Assembly (NCBI RefSeq): GCF_000522985.1 | Contig: NZ_CP007128.1 | Coordinates: 3,704,220-3,768,219, forward strand | Origin: Gemmatirosa kalamazoonensis | GTDB lineage: Bacteria > Gemmatimonadota > Gemmatimonadetes > Gemmatimonadales > Gemmatimonadaceae | DNA: 64,000 bases | Direction: 5' to 3' | Shown here: in pieces, positions 1 through 8,899 of the stretch | How positions within the stretch are numbered: position 1 is the stretch's first letter | Layout: each line of letters opens with the position of its first letter | The notes under the pieces: generated by a model | Told to the model about the DNA's origin: nothing | The model's input: the letters and a program-made list of their open reading frames with translations, nothing else | Database searches by the model: none | Program-made: the position numbers and the translations under genes

Positions 1-32
1 GGAGCGTGGAGCGATTCTATAGGGGTTAGAGT

Positions 33-461
33 ATGGCATTCGACAACCGACGACCCGACCGCGTCGCCGAGGCGATCCGCGAGGAGGTCGCGCAGTTCCT
101 CGCCGACGGCGTGAAGGATCCGCGCGTGCGCGGCCTCGTCACCGTCACCGGCGTCGAGGTCACGCGCGACCTGCGGCACGCGCGCGTGTTCGTGAGCATC
201 ATGGGCGACGACGCCGCGAAGGCCGAGACGTTCGAGGGCCTCGCCGGCGTCGCCGGACATCTGCGTGGGCGCATCGGCCGCTCGCTGCGTCTGCGCGCCG
301 CGCCGGAGATCGAGTTCCGCAACGACGCGAGCGTCGCCCACGCGGCGCGCATCGAGACGCTGCTCGAGCAACTGCAGCGCGAGCGTGAGGCGAAGGAGGA
401 GGACGCCGAGCCGTCCGACCACACCACGGGCGCCGCCTCGCCCGACGCGTCCACGGAATGA
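33..461 (+). CDS. rbfA: Ribosome-binding factor A
   Basis: RbfA binds the immature 30S subunit and helps 16S rRNA 5'-end maturation. The 142-residue product has the usual length and the single-KH-fold pattern of the family. The N-terminal helix contains RVAEAIREEVAQFL, followed by DPRVRGLVTVTGVEVTRDL and a strand with ARVFVSI. The C-terminal tail is acidic and Thr/Ser-rich, as is common. The ATG lies 32 nt from the window edge, so any upstream partner (often infB) is not visible. It is followed after 7 nt by truB and then ribF, a widespread rbfA-truB-ribF order that supports the call. Confidence 0.95.
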   Translation: MAFDNRRPDRVAEAIREEVAQFLADGVKDPRVRGLVTVTGVEVTRDLRHARVFVSIMGDDAAKAETFEGLAGVAGHLRGRIGRSLRLRAAPEIEFRNDASVAHAARIETLLEQLQREREAKEEDAEPSDHTTGAASPDASTE

Positions 462-468
462 CGCCGCG

Positions 469-1335
469 ATGCTCGGAGTGGTGCTGGTGGACAAGCCGGC
501 CGGCGTCACGTCGCACGACGTCGTCAACGTGGCGCGCCGCGCGTTAGGCGAGTCGCGCATCGGCCACGCCGGCACGCTCGATCCGTTCGCGACGGGGCTG
601 CTCGTGCTGCTCGTGGGCTCCGCGACGCGGCTGCTGCCGCACGTGAGCGGCGACCCGAAGGTGTACGAGGCGGCGATCCAGTTCGGCGCCGAGACCGACA
701 CCGAGGACCTGCACGGCACCGTCGTTAGGCAGGCGCCGCTGCCGGGGCGCGCCGCCATCGAAGCCGCGCTGCCGTCGCTCACCGGCGAGCTGGATCAGAC
801 TCCGCCGGCGTATTCGGCCAAGCGCATCGGCGGGCGCCGCGCGTACGACCTCGCGCGTGAAGGCGCTGCCGTCACGCTCGCGCCGGCGCGGGTGCGTGTC
901 GACCGGTGGGAGATCCTCGCGTGGCGTGGCGACGAGTCCGCGGTCGCCGGATGCGACGCGCGCGTCACCTGCGGCGGCGGCACCTACATCCGCTCCCTCG
1001 CGCGCGACCTCGGCCGCGCCGTCGCCAGCGCCGCGCACCTCACCGCCCTGCGACGCACGCACAGCGGCGCGTTCGACGTGAGCGACGCCGACTCGCTCGA
1101 CGCGCTGCGTGAGGGTCGCGCGCGAGTGCGGCCGGCGCTCGATGCGCTCCCGCATCTCCCGGTGCAGGCGTTGAGCGACGTCGATCTCAGACGGGCGACG
1201 AGCGGCATCGCCGTGGACGCCCGCGTCGACGGGAGCTGGGCCGCGTTGACGAGCGAGGCCACGGACATGCTCGCCGTCCTCGCCGAGCGTGCCGGCGACC
1301 GGTGGCAGCCGCGCGTCGTGCTGCGTGAGGGCTGA
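469..1335 (+). CDS. truB: tRNA pseudouridine-55 synthase TruB
   Basis: TruB converts U55 of the T-loop of tRNAs to pseudouridine. The 288-residue product starts MLGVVLVDKPAGVTSHDVV and carries the family motif GHAGTLDPFATGLL, with the catalytic Asp at about residue 38. Later motifs include PPAYSAKRIGGRRAYDLAR and GTYIRSLARDLG. The frame is open upstream into rbfA, but that stretch is Arg/Ser-rich shadow sequence, so the ATG at 469 is the sensible start. It lies 7 nt after the rbfA stop and ends 4 nt before the ribF start, consistent with coupled translation. A CGTTAGGC octamer lies in the gene at 542-549 and another at 723-730. Confidence 0.95.
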   Translation: MLGVVLVDKPAGVTSHDVVNVARRALGESRIGHAGTLDPFATGLLVLLVGSATRLLPHVSGDPKVYEAAIQFGAETDTEDLHGTVVRQAPLPGRAAIEAALPSLTGELDQTPPAYSAKRIGGRRAYDLAREGAAVTLAPARVRVDRWEILAWRGDESAVAGCDARVTCGGGTYIRSLARDLGRAVASAAHLTALRRTHSGAFDVSDADSLDALREGRARVRPALDALPHLPVQALSDVDLRRATSGIAVDARVDGSWAALTSEATDMLAVLAERAGDRWQPRVVLREG

Positions 1336-1339
1336 CCCG

Positions 1340-2314
1340 GTGACGGCATCGGGCCTTCCGCCGAACGTCCGCGACACCATCGTCACCGTCGGCACGTTCG
1401 ACGGCGTGCACCGTGGGCACTGGGACGTCATCCAGCAGCTCGTCGGCCGGGCGCGCGCGACCGGGCTGCCGAGCGTGCTCGTCACGTTCGAGCCGCATCC
1501 GCTGGAGATCGTGAACCCGGGCGCTGCGCCCCAGCTCCTGACGCCGGGAAGGGAAAAGCTCGAGGTCCTCGCCCAGGGCGGTCTCGACTACGTCGCGGTG
1601 CTGCCGTTCACGCGCACGCTGGCGGAGTACGGCCCGGACGAGTTCGTCGACATCGTGCTGCGCGATCGCTTCCGCATGCGCGAGCTGCTCATCGGCTACG
1701 ACCACGGCTTCGGGCGCGGCCGGACCGGCGACGTGTCGGTTCTGCGCGAGCTCGGCGAGTCGCGCGGCTTCACCGTCGACGTGGTGCCGCCGGTCGCCGC
1801 GGATGGTGGGGATCCGGTCTCTTCGAGTGCCACCCGTCGCGCGCTCGCCGAGGGCGACCTCGACGCGGCGCGTGCCGCGCTCGGCCGGCGCTATTCGGTC
1901 GCCGGCATCGTCTCGCACGGCGAGAAGCGCGGCCGGCTGCTCGGCTACCCGACCATCAACGTGGTGCCGGAGTCCGCGCGGAAGCTGCTGCCGCTCGCCG
2001 GCGTCTACGCCGTGGTCGTGCAGACACCCGGCGGCCCGTTCGGGGGTATGATGAACCTCGGCCCCCGCCCGACGTTCGGCGACGAGCGCGTGTCGCTCGA
2101 GGCGCATCTGTTCGACTCCGTGGCGGACCTCTACGACGCGCACGTTCGCATCGATTTCGTCGCCCGCCTACGCGACGTCCAGCGCTTCGCGTCGGTCGAG
2201 GCGCTCGTCGAGCAGCTCGGCCGCGACGCCGAGGCGGCGCGTGCTGCCCTCGCGGCCAGTGTGACGCCACGCGACGCGAGCGGGTTCGTTGACGTGATGC
2301 ACCCGAAGGCGTAA
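1340..2314 (+). CDS. ribF: Bifunctional riboflavin kinase/FAD synthetase
   Basis: This enzyme phosphorylates riboflavin to FMN and adenylylates FMN to FAD. The N-terminal nucleotidyltransferase half has [10 protein letters not shown] at about residues 18-27. The C-terminal riboflavin-kinase half has the flavokinase motif [12 protein letters not shown] and later [12 protein letters not shown]. The 324-residue length is typical. I chose GTG 1340, 4 nt after the truB stop. The alternative start at 1289 would overlap truB by 47 nt and add 17 residues unlike the family. The gene ends in TAA and is followed by 79 nt without a clear terminator before secD. Confidence 0.93.
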   Translation: MTASGLPPNVRDTIVTVGTFDGVHRGHWDVIQQLVGRARATGLPSVLVTFEPHPLEIVNPGAAPQLLTPGREKLEVLAQGGLDYVAVLPFTRTLAEYGPDEFVDIVLRDRFRMRELLIGYDHGFGRGRTGDVSVLRELGESRGFTVDVVPPVAADGGDPVSSSATRRALAEGDLDAARAALGRRYSVAGIVSHGEKRGRLLGYPTINVVPESARKLLPLAGVYAVVVQTPGGPFGGMMNLGPRPTFGDERVSLEAHLFDSVADLYDAHVRIDFVARLRDVQRFASVEALVEQLGRDAEAARAALAASVTPRDASGFVDVMHPKA

Positions 2315-2393
2315 CCTTAATAGTTTCTGGGAGTTTGCTGGCCTGCGCCGGCGCCCGGACCCCTCGTTCCACCTCCCCACCTCCTGCAGGCGC

Positions 2394-4088
2394 ATGTCGA
2401 ACCTGAAGTACCGCCTCCTGGCGATCGGAGCGCTGGTCGTGCTCTCCGTCTATGCGCTCTTCCCGCGCACCGTGATCGAGCGCGTGAACCGCAACGGCAC
2501 GATGGTGACCGACACCGTGCGCCGCGTCCCGCTGAAGCGCGGCCTCGACCTCCAGGGCGGCATGCACCTCACACTCGCGGTCGACGAGTCGAAGGGCGCG
2601 GTGGCGAACAAGGCCGAGGCGCTCGACCGCGCGATCCGCGTCGTCCGCAACCGCATCGACGAGCTCGGCGTGACGGAGCCGCTCGTCCAGAAGGCCGGCA
2701 CCGACCGCATCATCGTCGAGCTGCCCGGCGTCGCCGATCCGGAGCGCGCGCAGGCGGTGGTGCAGAAGGCCGCGTTCCTCGAGTTCCAGATCACCGACGA
2801 GACGCAGGCGCTCGAGCGCTCGCTGCCGAAGCTCGACGCGATCGCCGCCGCGAAGCTCCCGACGGTGGCGTCCGCGGCCGGCACGCCAGGCGCCACGGCG
2901 ACGCCGTCGCCGCAGCAGGGGCTCGGCTCGCTGCTCACGAGCGGCGACTCGGCCAAGAAGGACACCGTGAAGGCCGCCGGCACCACCGGCGACTCCGCGA
3001 AGAAGCCGGCCGACAGCGCGAACCTGCTGAAGCCGAACGCCGCCGGCGCGTTCACGAAGGCCGTCCAGCCCGCGAACATCCCCGGCCAGTACGTCGTCGC
3101 CGAGAGCGACTACCTGCGACTCCAGTCGCTCCTCGACCTGCCGGAGGTCCAGAGCGCGCTGCCGCCGGGCAAGGTCATGCGCTGGGGCGCCGACACCATG
3201 GTCGTGAACGGCCAGGTGTACCGCACGCTCTGGGTGCTGGATGCGCGCCCGATCATCACCGGTGAGTACCTGACCGACGCGCGGCCGTCGAGCGATCCGG
3301 TCGAGGGCAACACGGTGCAGTTCGAGCTGAGCCGCGAGGGCGGCCGCCGCTTCCAGAACGAGACGGCGAAGCACATCAAGGACTTCATGGCGGTCGTGCT
3401 CGATCAGCGCGTCATCACGGCGCCGACGATCGAGAGCGCCATCGGCTCGCGTGGCCAGATCCGCCTCGGCGGCGGCTCGCTGCAGGACGCGCAGGATCTC
3501 GCGATCGTGCTGAAGGCCGGCGCGCTGCCAGTGCCGCTGCGCGTCGAGGAGACGCGCGAGGTCGGCCCGAGCCTCGGACAGGACTCGATCCGGCACGGGC
3601 TGCTGGCGGGCGCCGTCGCGGTCACGCTCGTGATCGTCATCATGCTCGTGTACTACCGCTTCTCCGGGCTGCTCGCCGTCGGCGGTCTCGTGCTGTACAT
3701 GCTCTACACGCTCGCCACGCTGGCCGGCTTCGACGCCACACTCACGTTGCCAGGCCTCGCCGGCTTCGTGCTGTCCATCGGTATCGCCGTCGACGCGAAC
3801 GTGCTGATCTTCGAACGCATCCGCGAGGAGCTCGACGCCGGCAAGTCGGTACGCCTCGCGATCGACGAGGGCTTCCGGCACGCGATGAGCGCCATCGTCG
3901 ACTCCAACGTGTCGACCGCGCTCACCGCCGCGGTGCTCTACCAGTACGGCACCGGCCCCGTGCGCGGCTTCGCCGTGACGCTGCTCGCCGGTATCGCGGC
4001 GTCGATGATCACTGCCATCTTCGTCGTGCGCACGTTCTACCTCCTCTGGCTCAACCGCTCGCCGCGGGTCGAGTCGCTGAGCATCTGA
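2394..4088 (+). CDS. secD: Protein translocase subunit SecD
   Basis: SecD works with SecF in the inner membrane and uses the proton gradient to help substrates leave SecYEG on the periplasmic side. The 564-residue protein has an N-terminal membrane segment at about residues 6-23, then the periplasmic P1 region ([28 protein letters not shown]). The C-terminal RND-type membrane bundle contains [19 protein letters not shown], the SecD signature. Residues about 155-225 are a low-complexity Ala/Thr/Lys/Asp-rich insertion with the phrase GDSAKK twice, which I read as a lineage-specific periplasmic linker. It is 39 nt upstream of secF, the conserved order. Confidence 0.95.
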   Translation: MSNLKYRLLAIGALVVLSVYALFPRTVIERVNRNGTMVTDTVRRVPLKRGLDLQGGMHLTLAVDESKGAVANKAEALDRAIRVVRNRIDELGVTEPLVQKAGTDRIIVELPGVADPERAQAVVQKAAFLEFQITDETQALERSLPKLDAIAAAKLPTVASAAGTPGATATPSPQQGLGSLLTSGDSAKKDTVKAAGTTGDSAKKPADSANLLKPNAAGAFTKAVQPANIPGQYVVAESDYLRLQSLLDLPEVQSALPPGKVMRWGADTMVVNGQVYRTLWVLDARPIITGEYLTDARPSSDPVEGNTVQFELSREGGRRFQNETAKHIKDFMAVVLDQRVITAPTIESAIGSRGQIRLGGGSLQDAQDLAIVLKAGALPVPLRVEETREVGPSLGQDSIRHGLLAGAVAVTLVIVIMLVYYRFSGLLAVGGLVLYMLYTLATLAGFDATLTLPGLAGFVLSIGIAVDANVLIFERIREELDAGKSVRLAIDEGFRHAMSAIVDSNVSTALTAAVLYQYGTGPVRGFAVTLLAGIAASMITAIFVVRTFYLLWLNRSPRVESLSI

Positions 4089-4127
4089 CCCGGAACGCGA
4101 CGCCCACTCGACAGGCCCAGAGGCACC

Positions 4128-5126
4128 ATGCTCCGCATCTTCCACAACACCAAGTACGACTTCATCAAGTGGTGGCGCGTCGCGCTCATCGCGACGGCTG
4201 CCTTCATCGTGGTCGGCTTCGGCTCGATGCTCGTGACCGGTGGCATCCGCTACAGCATCGACTTCACCGGCGGCACGCTGATGCAGGTGAAGTTCAATCA
4301 GCGCGTCGATGCCGGTCAGATCCGCTCCGCCGTCGACCAGGTGACGCGCGAGGCCGAGATCGCGCAGTTCGGATCCGACCGCGAGTTCACCATTCGCGCG
4401 CAGAAGGATCCGCACGAGGTCGCGGGGCAGCAGGGCGCCGAGACGGTCGCACGCCGCATCGAGCGCGCGCTCACGCAGAAGTTCGGCGCGGGCAACTTCC
4501 AGATCGGCCGCACCGAGGCCGTCGGCGCGAAGGTCGGTGACGAGCTGCAGCGCGGCGCGATCTACGCCATCCTGATCTCGTTCCTGCTCACGCTCGCGTA
4601 CCTCGCGGTGCGCTTCGAGTGGCGCTTCGGGCTCGCGGCCGTGATCGCGACGGCGCACGACATCTTCACGACGCTCGCGTTCATCAAGATCATGAACATC
4701 GAGGTGTCGCTGACGGTCATCGCCGCGATCCTCACCGTGATCGGCTACTCGCTGAACGACACGATCGTGATCTTCGACCGCGTGCGCGAGCACGTGCGCC
4801 GCATGCGCAAGACCGATTCGTTCTACGACATCGTGAACCAGTCGGTGAACGAGACGCTGCCGCGCTCCGTGCTGACGCACGCCACGGTGTCCGCCGCGAC
4901 GCTCGCGCTGCTGCTGTTCGCCGGCGAGGTGATCCGCCCGTTCGCGTGGGTCATGCTGTTCGGTGTCGTGACCGGTACGTTCAGCTCCATCTACATCGCG
5001 TCCTCGGTCCTCATCTGGATCGAGAACAAGTACCCGCGCAAGGATGCCGGCGCCGTCGCGAAGAGCACGTCGACGGCTCCGCGTCCCGCCGCGCCGCGCT
5101 CGAACCAGGCGGTCGGCGCGCGCTGA
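4128..5126 (+). CDS. secF: Protein translocase subunit SecF
   Basis: SecF is the partner of SecD in the Sec accessory complex. The 332-residue product has the N-terminal cytosolic/membrane start, the SecF motif IDFTGGTLMQVKF at about residues 45-57, and the C-terminal membrane bundle with VIGYSLNDTIVIFDRVRE. The last 30 residues are Ala/Pro/Arg/Lys-rich and probably a disordered cytosolic tail. The gene is the last of this + operon: a strong hairpin follows 23 nt after the stop. Confidence 0.95.
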   Translation: MLRIFHNTKYDFIKWWRVALIATAAFIVVGFGSMLVTGGIRYSIDFTGGTLMQVKFNQRVDAGQIRSAVDQVTREAEIAQFGSDREFTIRAQKDPHEVAGQQGAETVARRIERALTQKFGAGNFQIGRTEAVGAKVGDELQRGAIYAILISFLLTLAYLAVRFEWRFGLAAVIATAHDIFTTLAFIKIMNIEVSLTVIAAILTVIGYSLNDTIVIFDRVREHVRRMRKTDSFYDIVNQSVNETLPRSVLTHATVSAATLALLLFAGEVIRPFAWVMLFGVVTGTFSSIYIASSVLIWIENKYPRKDAGAVAKSTSTAPRPAAPRSNQAVGAR

Positions 5127-5149
5127 CCGCACGCCGCTCCCGACCCGCG

Positions 5150-5180
5150 ACCGCCGCCCTCCGGGCGGCGGTTGGTGTTT
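5150..5180 (+). terminator. Rho-independent terminator after secDF
   Basis: A perfect 10-bp GC stem (ACCGCCGCCC at 5150-5159, GGGCGGCGGT at 5163-5172) with a 3-nt loop is followed by TGGTGTTTG. The T tract is short, but the position immediately after secF supports a terminator. Confidence 0.75.
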
Positions 5181-5216
5181 GCGGGCGGGGCGCCTAACAG
5201 TCGATCCCGTCTCGCC

Positions 5217-6008
5217 GTGCTCGCGTTCGTCGACAGCCACACGCATCTCGCCGACCCGGCGTTCGACGCCGATCGCGACGACGTCATCGCCCGCGCGCGC
5301 GACGCCGGTGCGCTCGCGCTCGTGTGCATCGGCGAGTCGCTCGCCGCTGCCGAGCGCGCCCGCGCGATCGCAGTGCGGCATCCGGGCTTCGTCTCGTTCA
5401 CCGCCGGCGTGCACCCGCACGACGCCGACACGTTCGACGCGGAGCGCGACCTCGCGGCCATCCGCGCGGAGGTCGCCGCGGGCGCCGTCGCCGTCGGCGA
5501 GTGTGGGTTGGATTACCACTACGACCACTCGCCGCGCGACCGGCAGATCGCCGCGTTCGAGGCCCAGCTCGACCTCGCGTACGATCTGGAGCGTCCGGTC
5601 GTGGTCCACACACGCGAGGCGGCGGACGACACGCTCTCGCTCGTGTACGAGGCCGGGAAGCGGGGCGTCGTCGGCGTACTGCACTGCTATACCGGCTCGC
5701 ACGATCTCGCGCGCGCCGCGCTCGACGTCGGCTGGTATGTCTCGTTCAGTGGCATCGTCACGTTCAAGCGATGGACGGACGACGAGCTGCTGCGTCTCGT
5801 GCCGGACGACCGCCTGCTCGCCGAGTCCGACGCGCCGTATCTCGCGCCCACGCCGCACCGCGGCAAGCGCAACGAGCCGGCGTGGGTGCCGCGAACCGTC
5901 GAGCGGCTGGCGCAGGCGCGTGCCGCGACCGCCGAGCACGTCGCGGCGCTCGTGATCGACAACGCACGCCGGTGCTTCGGGCTGGCGATCGCTGGAGCCC
6001 CCCGATAG
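5217..6008 (+). CDS. tatD: TatD-family metal-dependent hydrolase (DNase)
   Basis: TatD-family enzymes are TIM-barrel metallohydrolases with 3'-5' nuclease activity. The ligand motifs are present in order: DSHTHL near the start, GECGLDYHYD (Glu ligand), VVVHTREA and LHCYTGS (His ligands) and AESDAPYLAP (Asp). I place the start at GTG 5217, giving 263 residues. The in-frame TTG at 5172 falls on the foot of the secF terminator hairpin and would add residues that do not look like the family. The exact substrate cannot be told from sequence. ridA follows after 50 nt. Confidence 0.88.
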   Translation: MLAFVDSHTHLADPAFDADRDDVIARARDAGALALVCIGESLAAAERARAIAVRHPGFVSFTAGVHPHDADTFDAERDLAAIRAEVAAGAVAVGECGLDYHYDHSPRDRQIAAFEAQLDLAYDLERPVVVHTREAADDTLSLVYEAGKRGVVGVLHCYTGSHDLARAALDVGWYVSFSGIVTFKRWTDDELLRLVPDDRLLAESDAPYLAPTPHRGKRNEPAWVPRTVERLAQARAATAEHVAALVIDNARRCFGLAIAGAPR

Positions 6009-6058
6009 ACTCCCGCGCGTTCGCCCGTCTGGACCGCGTCCCTCGACATCACCGTTCC

Positions 6059-6460
6059 GTGCCGGCTTCGCAGCTCGAAATCGTTCACACCGCCGACGCT
6101 CCCGCCGCCATCGGGCCGTACTCGCAGGCCGTGAAGGCGAATGGGTTCCTGTTCACCGCGGGCCAGATCGCGCTCGATCCCGCGACGATGCAGGTCGTCG
6201 AGGGCGACGTCGTCGCGCAGGCCGACCGCGCGCTGCGGAACCTGACCGCCGTGCTCACCGCGTCCGGCGTGTCGTGGTCCGACGTCGTGAAGACGACCAT
6301 CTTCCTCGCCGACATGGCGGACTTCGGCGCGGTGAACGAGGTCTACGCGCGCGCGCTCGGCGACGCGCGGCCGGCACGCTCCACGGTCGCCGTCGCCGGG
6401 CTCCCGCGCGGCGTTCGCGTCGAGATCGAGCTCGTCGCGGCGCTGCCGACGCAGCGCTGA
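6059..6460 (+). CDS. ridA: RidA-family enamine/imine deaminase
   Basis: RidA hydrolyses reactive enamines/imines (for example 2-aminoacrylate) produced by PLP enzymes. The 133-residue product shows AIGPYSQAVKANGFLFTAGQ near the N-terminus and GVRVEIELVA near the C-terminus, which carries the active-site Arg region of the family. GTG 6059 is the only start that gives a normal-length protein; the frame is open far upstream in GC-rich shadow sequence. It lies between tatD and a secreted protein of unknown function. Confidence 0.9.
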   Translation: MPASQLEIVHTADAPAAIGPYSQAVKANGFLFTAGQIALDPATMQVVEGDVVAQADRALRNLTAVLTASGVSWSDVVKTTIFLADMADFGAVNEVYARALGDARPARSTVAVAGLPRGVRVEIELVAALPTQR

Positions 6461-6483
6461 CGAGGGCTCGGCGTGGTGTCGCA

Positions 6484-7236
6484 GTGACGCCTTTCGTCTC
6501 GCGCGCGTGGCGCGCGCGGTGGCTCGGCGGCGGTGCGCTCGCGCTGGTTGCAGTCTGCGCGTCCACGGCGCGCGCGCAGGTGCCGGTGCCGCGGCCGGAC
6601 ACGACGCGCCGCGACACGACACGACGCGCGCCGGCGCCCGCCGACACCGTGCGTCCCTCGACGCGGCCGACGGTGCCGGTGATCACGGATACGGCGCCCA
6701 ACGTCCCGGCAGCGGTCGCGCCACCGCGCGACACGACGCGCCGTGCGCCGCGGCCTCCGCGCGCCGTCGGCGCGAGCGCGATTCCGCGCCCGCCGATCTC
6801 CGCGCGACGCGCGCTGATCTATTCGATCCTCGTCCCTGGCCTCGGTCAGTCGAAGCTCGACCGCACGGCGACCGGCGCGTTCTTCATGGCCGTGGAGGCG
6901 GGCGCGCTCGCGATGGTCGCGAAGTCCACGTTCGACCTCGCCGAAGCGAAAGCGTTTCGTGGCGATAGTCTCATCGCGACGAGCTTCCCGGTCGACACGG
7001 CAGGCAACCCCGTGACGGGCACGGGCGCGGGCACGCGCGTGCCGAATCTCTTCAACGGAAGTCTCGCCCGCGCGCGCCGACTGCACCTCGAGGACTGGAT
7101 CGCGGTCATCGCGTTCAACCACCTCATCGCCGGCGCCGAGGCGTTCGTGTCCGCGAATCTCTGGGCCGTGCCCGGCGAGGTGAGCGTGCGGCCGAGTGAG
7201 CATGGGGCGACGCTCGCGATGAAGGTGAGCTGGTGA
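6484..7236 (+). CDS. Secreted/membrane protein of unknown function with VPGxGQ core (DUF5683-like)
   Basis: I do not recognise a function. The 250-residue product has a signal sequence (hydrophobic ALALVAVCAS, then ARAQ, likely cleaved). It continues with a Pro/Arg/Thr-rich linker at about residues 34-100 that repeats DTTRR three times. The folded core begins RRALIYSILVPGLGQSKLDR, followed by a hydrophobic stretch ATGAFFMAVEAGALAMV and near the end another hydrophobic helix around WIAVIAFNHLIAGAEAFV. The VPGxGQ phrase before a transmembrane segment resembles DUF5683-type envelope proteins, but this is pattern recognition only. A similar protein is encoded at 20365-21279. The stop overlaps murI by 4 nt. 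Confidence 0.7.
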   Translation: MTPFVSRAWRARWLGGGALALVAVCASTARAQVPVPRPDTTRRDTTRRAPAPADTVRPSTRPTVPVITDTAPNVPAAVAPPRDTTRRAPRPPRAVGASAIPRPPISARRALIYSILVPGLGQSKLDRTATGAFFMAVEAGALAMVAKSTFDLAEAKAFRGDSLIATSFPVDTAGNPVTGTGAGTRVPNLFNGSLARARRLHLEDWIAVIAFNHLIAGAEAFVSANLWAVPGEVSVRPSEHGATLAMKVSW

Positions 7237-8045
7237 GCGCCCCCGAGTCGTCGTCGCCCATCGGCGTGTTCGACTCGGGGATCGGCGGGCTCACGGTCGC
7301 ACGTGAGCTGATGCGGCAGCTGCCTAACGAGTCGATCATCTACTTCGGCGACACCGCGCGCGTGCCGTACGGGCCGAAGAGTCCCGACACCGTGCGTCGC
7401 TACAGCCACGAGATCGCGACGTTCCTGCTCGCGCAGGGCGTGAAGGCCGTCGTCGTCGCGTGCAACACGGCGACCGCGCACGCGCTCCCCATGCTCCGCG
7501 AGGAGCTGCCCGTGCCGGTCGTCGGCGTCGTGGAGCCGGGCGCGCGCGCCGCCGTGCGTGCATCGACGAACGGCGAGATCGGCGTCATCGGCACCGTGGG
7601 CACCGTCAACTCGCGCGCCTATCATCGCGCCATCCACGCGCTCGCGCCGCATGCGCACGTGCGCGCGCGCGCCTGCCCGCTGTTCGTGCCGCTCGCCGAG
7701 GAAGGCTGGACCGACCACGCGGCGACGCGGCTCATCGCCCAAGAGTACCTCGAGCCGTTGGTCGAGACGCACGTCGATACGCTCGTCCTCGGCTGCACGC
7801 ACTACCCGCTGCTCAAGCCGGTCATCGGCGAGGTCGTCGGACGTGGCGTGCGTCTCATCGACAGCGCCGAGGAGACGGCGGCGGAGACCGGACGACTGCT
7901 CGCCGAGCGCGAGATGTGCGCTGAGCCCGGGTCCATCGTGCGGCATCGCTTCGTGGCGAGCGACGCGCCTGACCACTTCCTAACGATGGCGGAGCGCTTC
8001 CTCGGCGCGCCGGTCGAGAGCATGGAGACGGTCACCCTCGGCTGA
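7233..8045 (+). CDS. murI: Glutamate racemase
   Basis: MurI makes D-glutamate for peptidoglycan. The 270-residue product has the motifs IGVFDSGIGGLTVARE, YFGDTARVPYG, the first catalytic Cys in VVACNTATA (about residue 77) and the second in VLGCTHYPLLKP (about residue 188). Both acid/base cysteines are intact. The GTG start overlaps the upstream stop by 4 nt (GTGA). The 3' end overlaps the convergent lpxH-like gene by 66 nt. Confidence 0.95.
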   Translation: MSAPESSSPIGVFDSGIGGLTVARELMRQLPNESIIYFGDTARVPYGPKSPDTVRRYSHEIATFLLAQGVKAVVVACNTATAHALPMLREELPVPVVGVVEPGARAAVRASTNGEIGVIGTVGTVNSRAYHRAIHALAPHAHVRARACPLFVPLAEEGWTDHAATRLIAQEYLEPLVETHVDTLVLGCTHYPLLKPVIGEVVGRGVRLIDSAEETAAETGRLLAEREMCAEPGSIVRHRFVASDAPDHFLTMAERFLGAPVESMETVTLG

Positions 8046-8765
8046 CCCGTTCCATCGGAGCACCGCGATCTCCTGCTCGTCCACCCGTAGGTACGTCGGC
8101 TCGTCCAGCCAGGCGCCCGGGTTCGCGTACACGCCGCCGCCCTCCGCGCGGTCCAGCATCCGCGCGTGCGAGTGCCCGAACACCACGAGCTCCAGCGAGG
8201 GGTCGCGCGCCAGCGTGTCGAACGCGATGCGCCGGAGCCCCACACCGCCGTCGCCTGGACCGAGCGCTCGGCTGCCGTGCGAGCTCCCGTGCGCGAGGCG
8301 GCTCGCGAAGTCCGGGTGGAGCAGCCGGAACGCCCACACCGACAGCGGGTGTCGCAGCACCGGCCGGATCGCCCGATAGCCGCGGTCCTCCCGTGGCCGC
8401 AGCCCGTCGCCGTGCTCGATGCGCGTGTGCCAACCCGCCAGCGTTCCTTCCCACGGCCCGACGTGGAACTCGACACCCACGTCCTCGCGCAGGATGTCGC
8501 CGCCCCAGCAGTCGTGGTTGCCGGCCATCCACAGCACCGGCACGCCATCGTCGCGGAGGTCGGCGAGTGCGGCCAGCACGCGGAACGCGCGGCGCGGCAT
8601 CACCGATCGCCACTCGAACCAGAAGTCGAACAGGTCGCCGTTCACCACCAGCGAGCCCGCCGCGCCGCGCAGGCTCCGCAGGAACGCGAGCAGCTCGCGC
8701 TCGCGCTCGGGCCGCGCCACGCCGAGGTGCGCGTCGGAGAAGATGTAGCAGGGACTGGGCAGCAC
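7980..8765 (-). CDS. lpxH: LpxH-family UDP-2,3-diacylglucosamine pyrophosphatase
   Basis: LpxH cleaves UDP-2,3-diacylglucosamine to lipid X in the Raetz lipid A pathway at the inner face of the cytoplasmic membrane. The product is a calcineurin-like metallophosphoesterase with the LpxH motif order: YIFSDAHLG, VNGDLFDFWFEW, AGNHDCWGG, HGDGL and VFGHSHARM. It is separate from the lpx operon at 35.8-42.9 kb, which lacks lpxH, so it plausibly supplies the missing step. GTG 8765 gives 261 residues starting just before the first metal motif; the frame is open 43 codons further upstream but Arg-rich there. Its last 22 codons overlap the 3' end of murI on the opposite strand. LpxH-like enzymes of other specificity cannot be excluded. 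Confidence 0.82.
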   Translation of the reverse strand: MLPSPCYIFSDAHLGVARPERERELLAFLRSLRGAAGSLVVNGDLFDFWFEWRSVMPRRAFRVLAALADLRDDGVPVLWMAGNHDCWGGDILREDVGVEFHVGPWEGTLAGWHTRIEHGDGLRPREDRGYRAIRPVLRHPLSVWAFRLLHPDFASRLAHGSSHGSRALGPGDGGVGLRRIAFDTLARDPSLELVVFGHSHARMLDRAEGGGVYANPGAWLDEPTYLRVDEQEIAVLRWNGSAEGDRLHALDRRAEEALRHR

Positions 8766-8772
8766 GAGCCCA

Positions 8773-8800
8773 AGTCTAGCCGGCGCCGTGCGATGGACAA
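8773..8800 (-). promoter_or_regulatory. Possible promoter of the lpxH-like gene
   Basis: On the minus strand TTGTCC (8800-8795) and TAGACT (8778-8773) are separated by 16 bp. The GTG start lies 7 nt after the -10 element, so a transcript from here would be leaderless or nearly so. This is inferred from consensus only. Confidence 0.4.
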
Positions 8801-8899
8801 AGCCGCGGGCGCGGGTGGACAACGGCGGTCGGGGTTGGCGATCTTGCCGGCGCCCGCCGCGGTGTCCGCGGCCGCGGCACCGTCGTCGACTCAACCGCC

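Noticed and set aside
5172-5216. TTG 5172 as the tatD start
   Set aside because: It overlaps the foot of the secF terminator and adds residues unlike TatD; GTG 5217 fits the family N-terminus.
1956-5939. A 1,327-codon open frame on the minus strand opposite ribF, secD, secF and tatD
   Set aside because: It is antisense to five well-recognised genes and its product is an Arg/Asp/Val-rich low-complexity sequence typical of shadow frames in GC-rich DNA.
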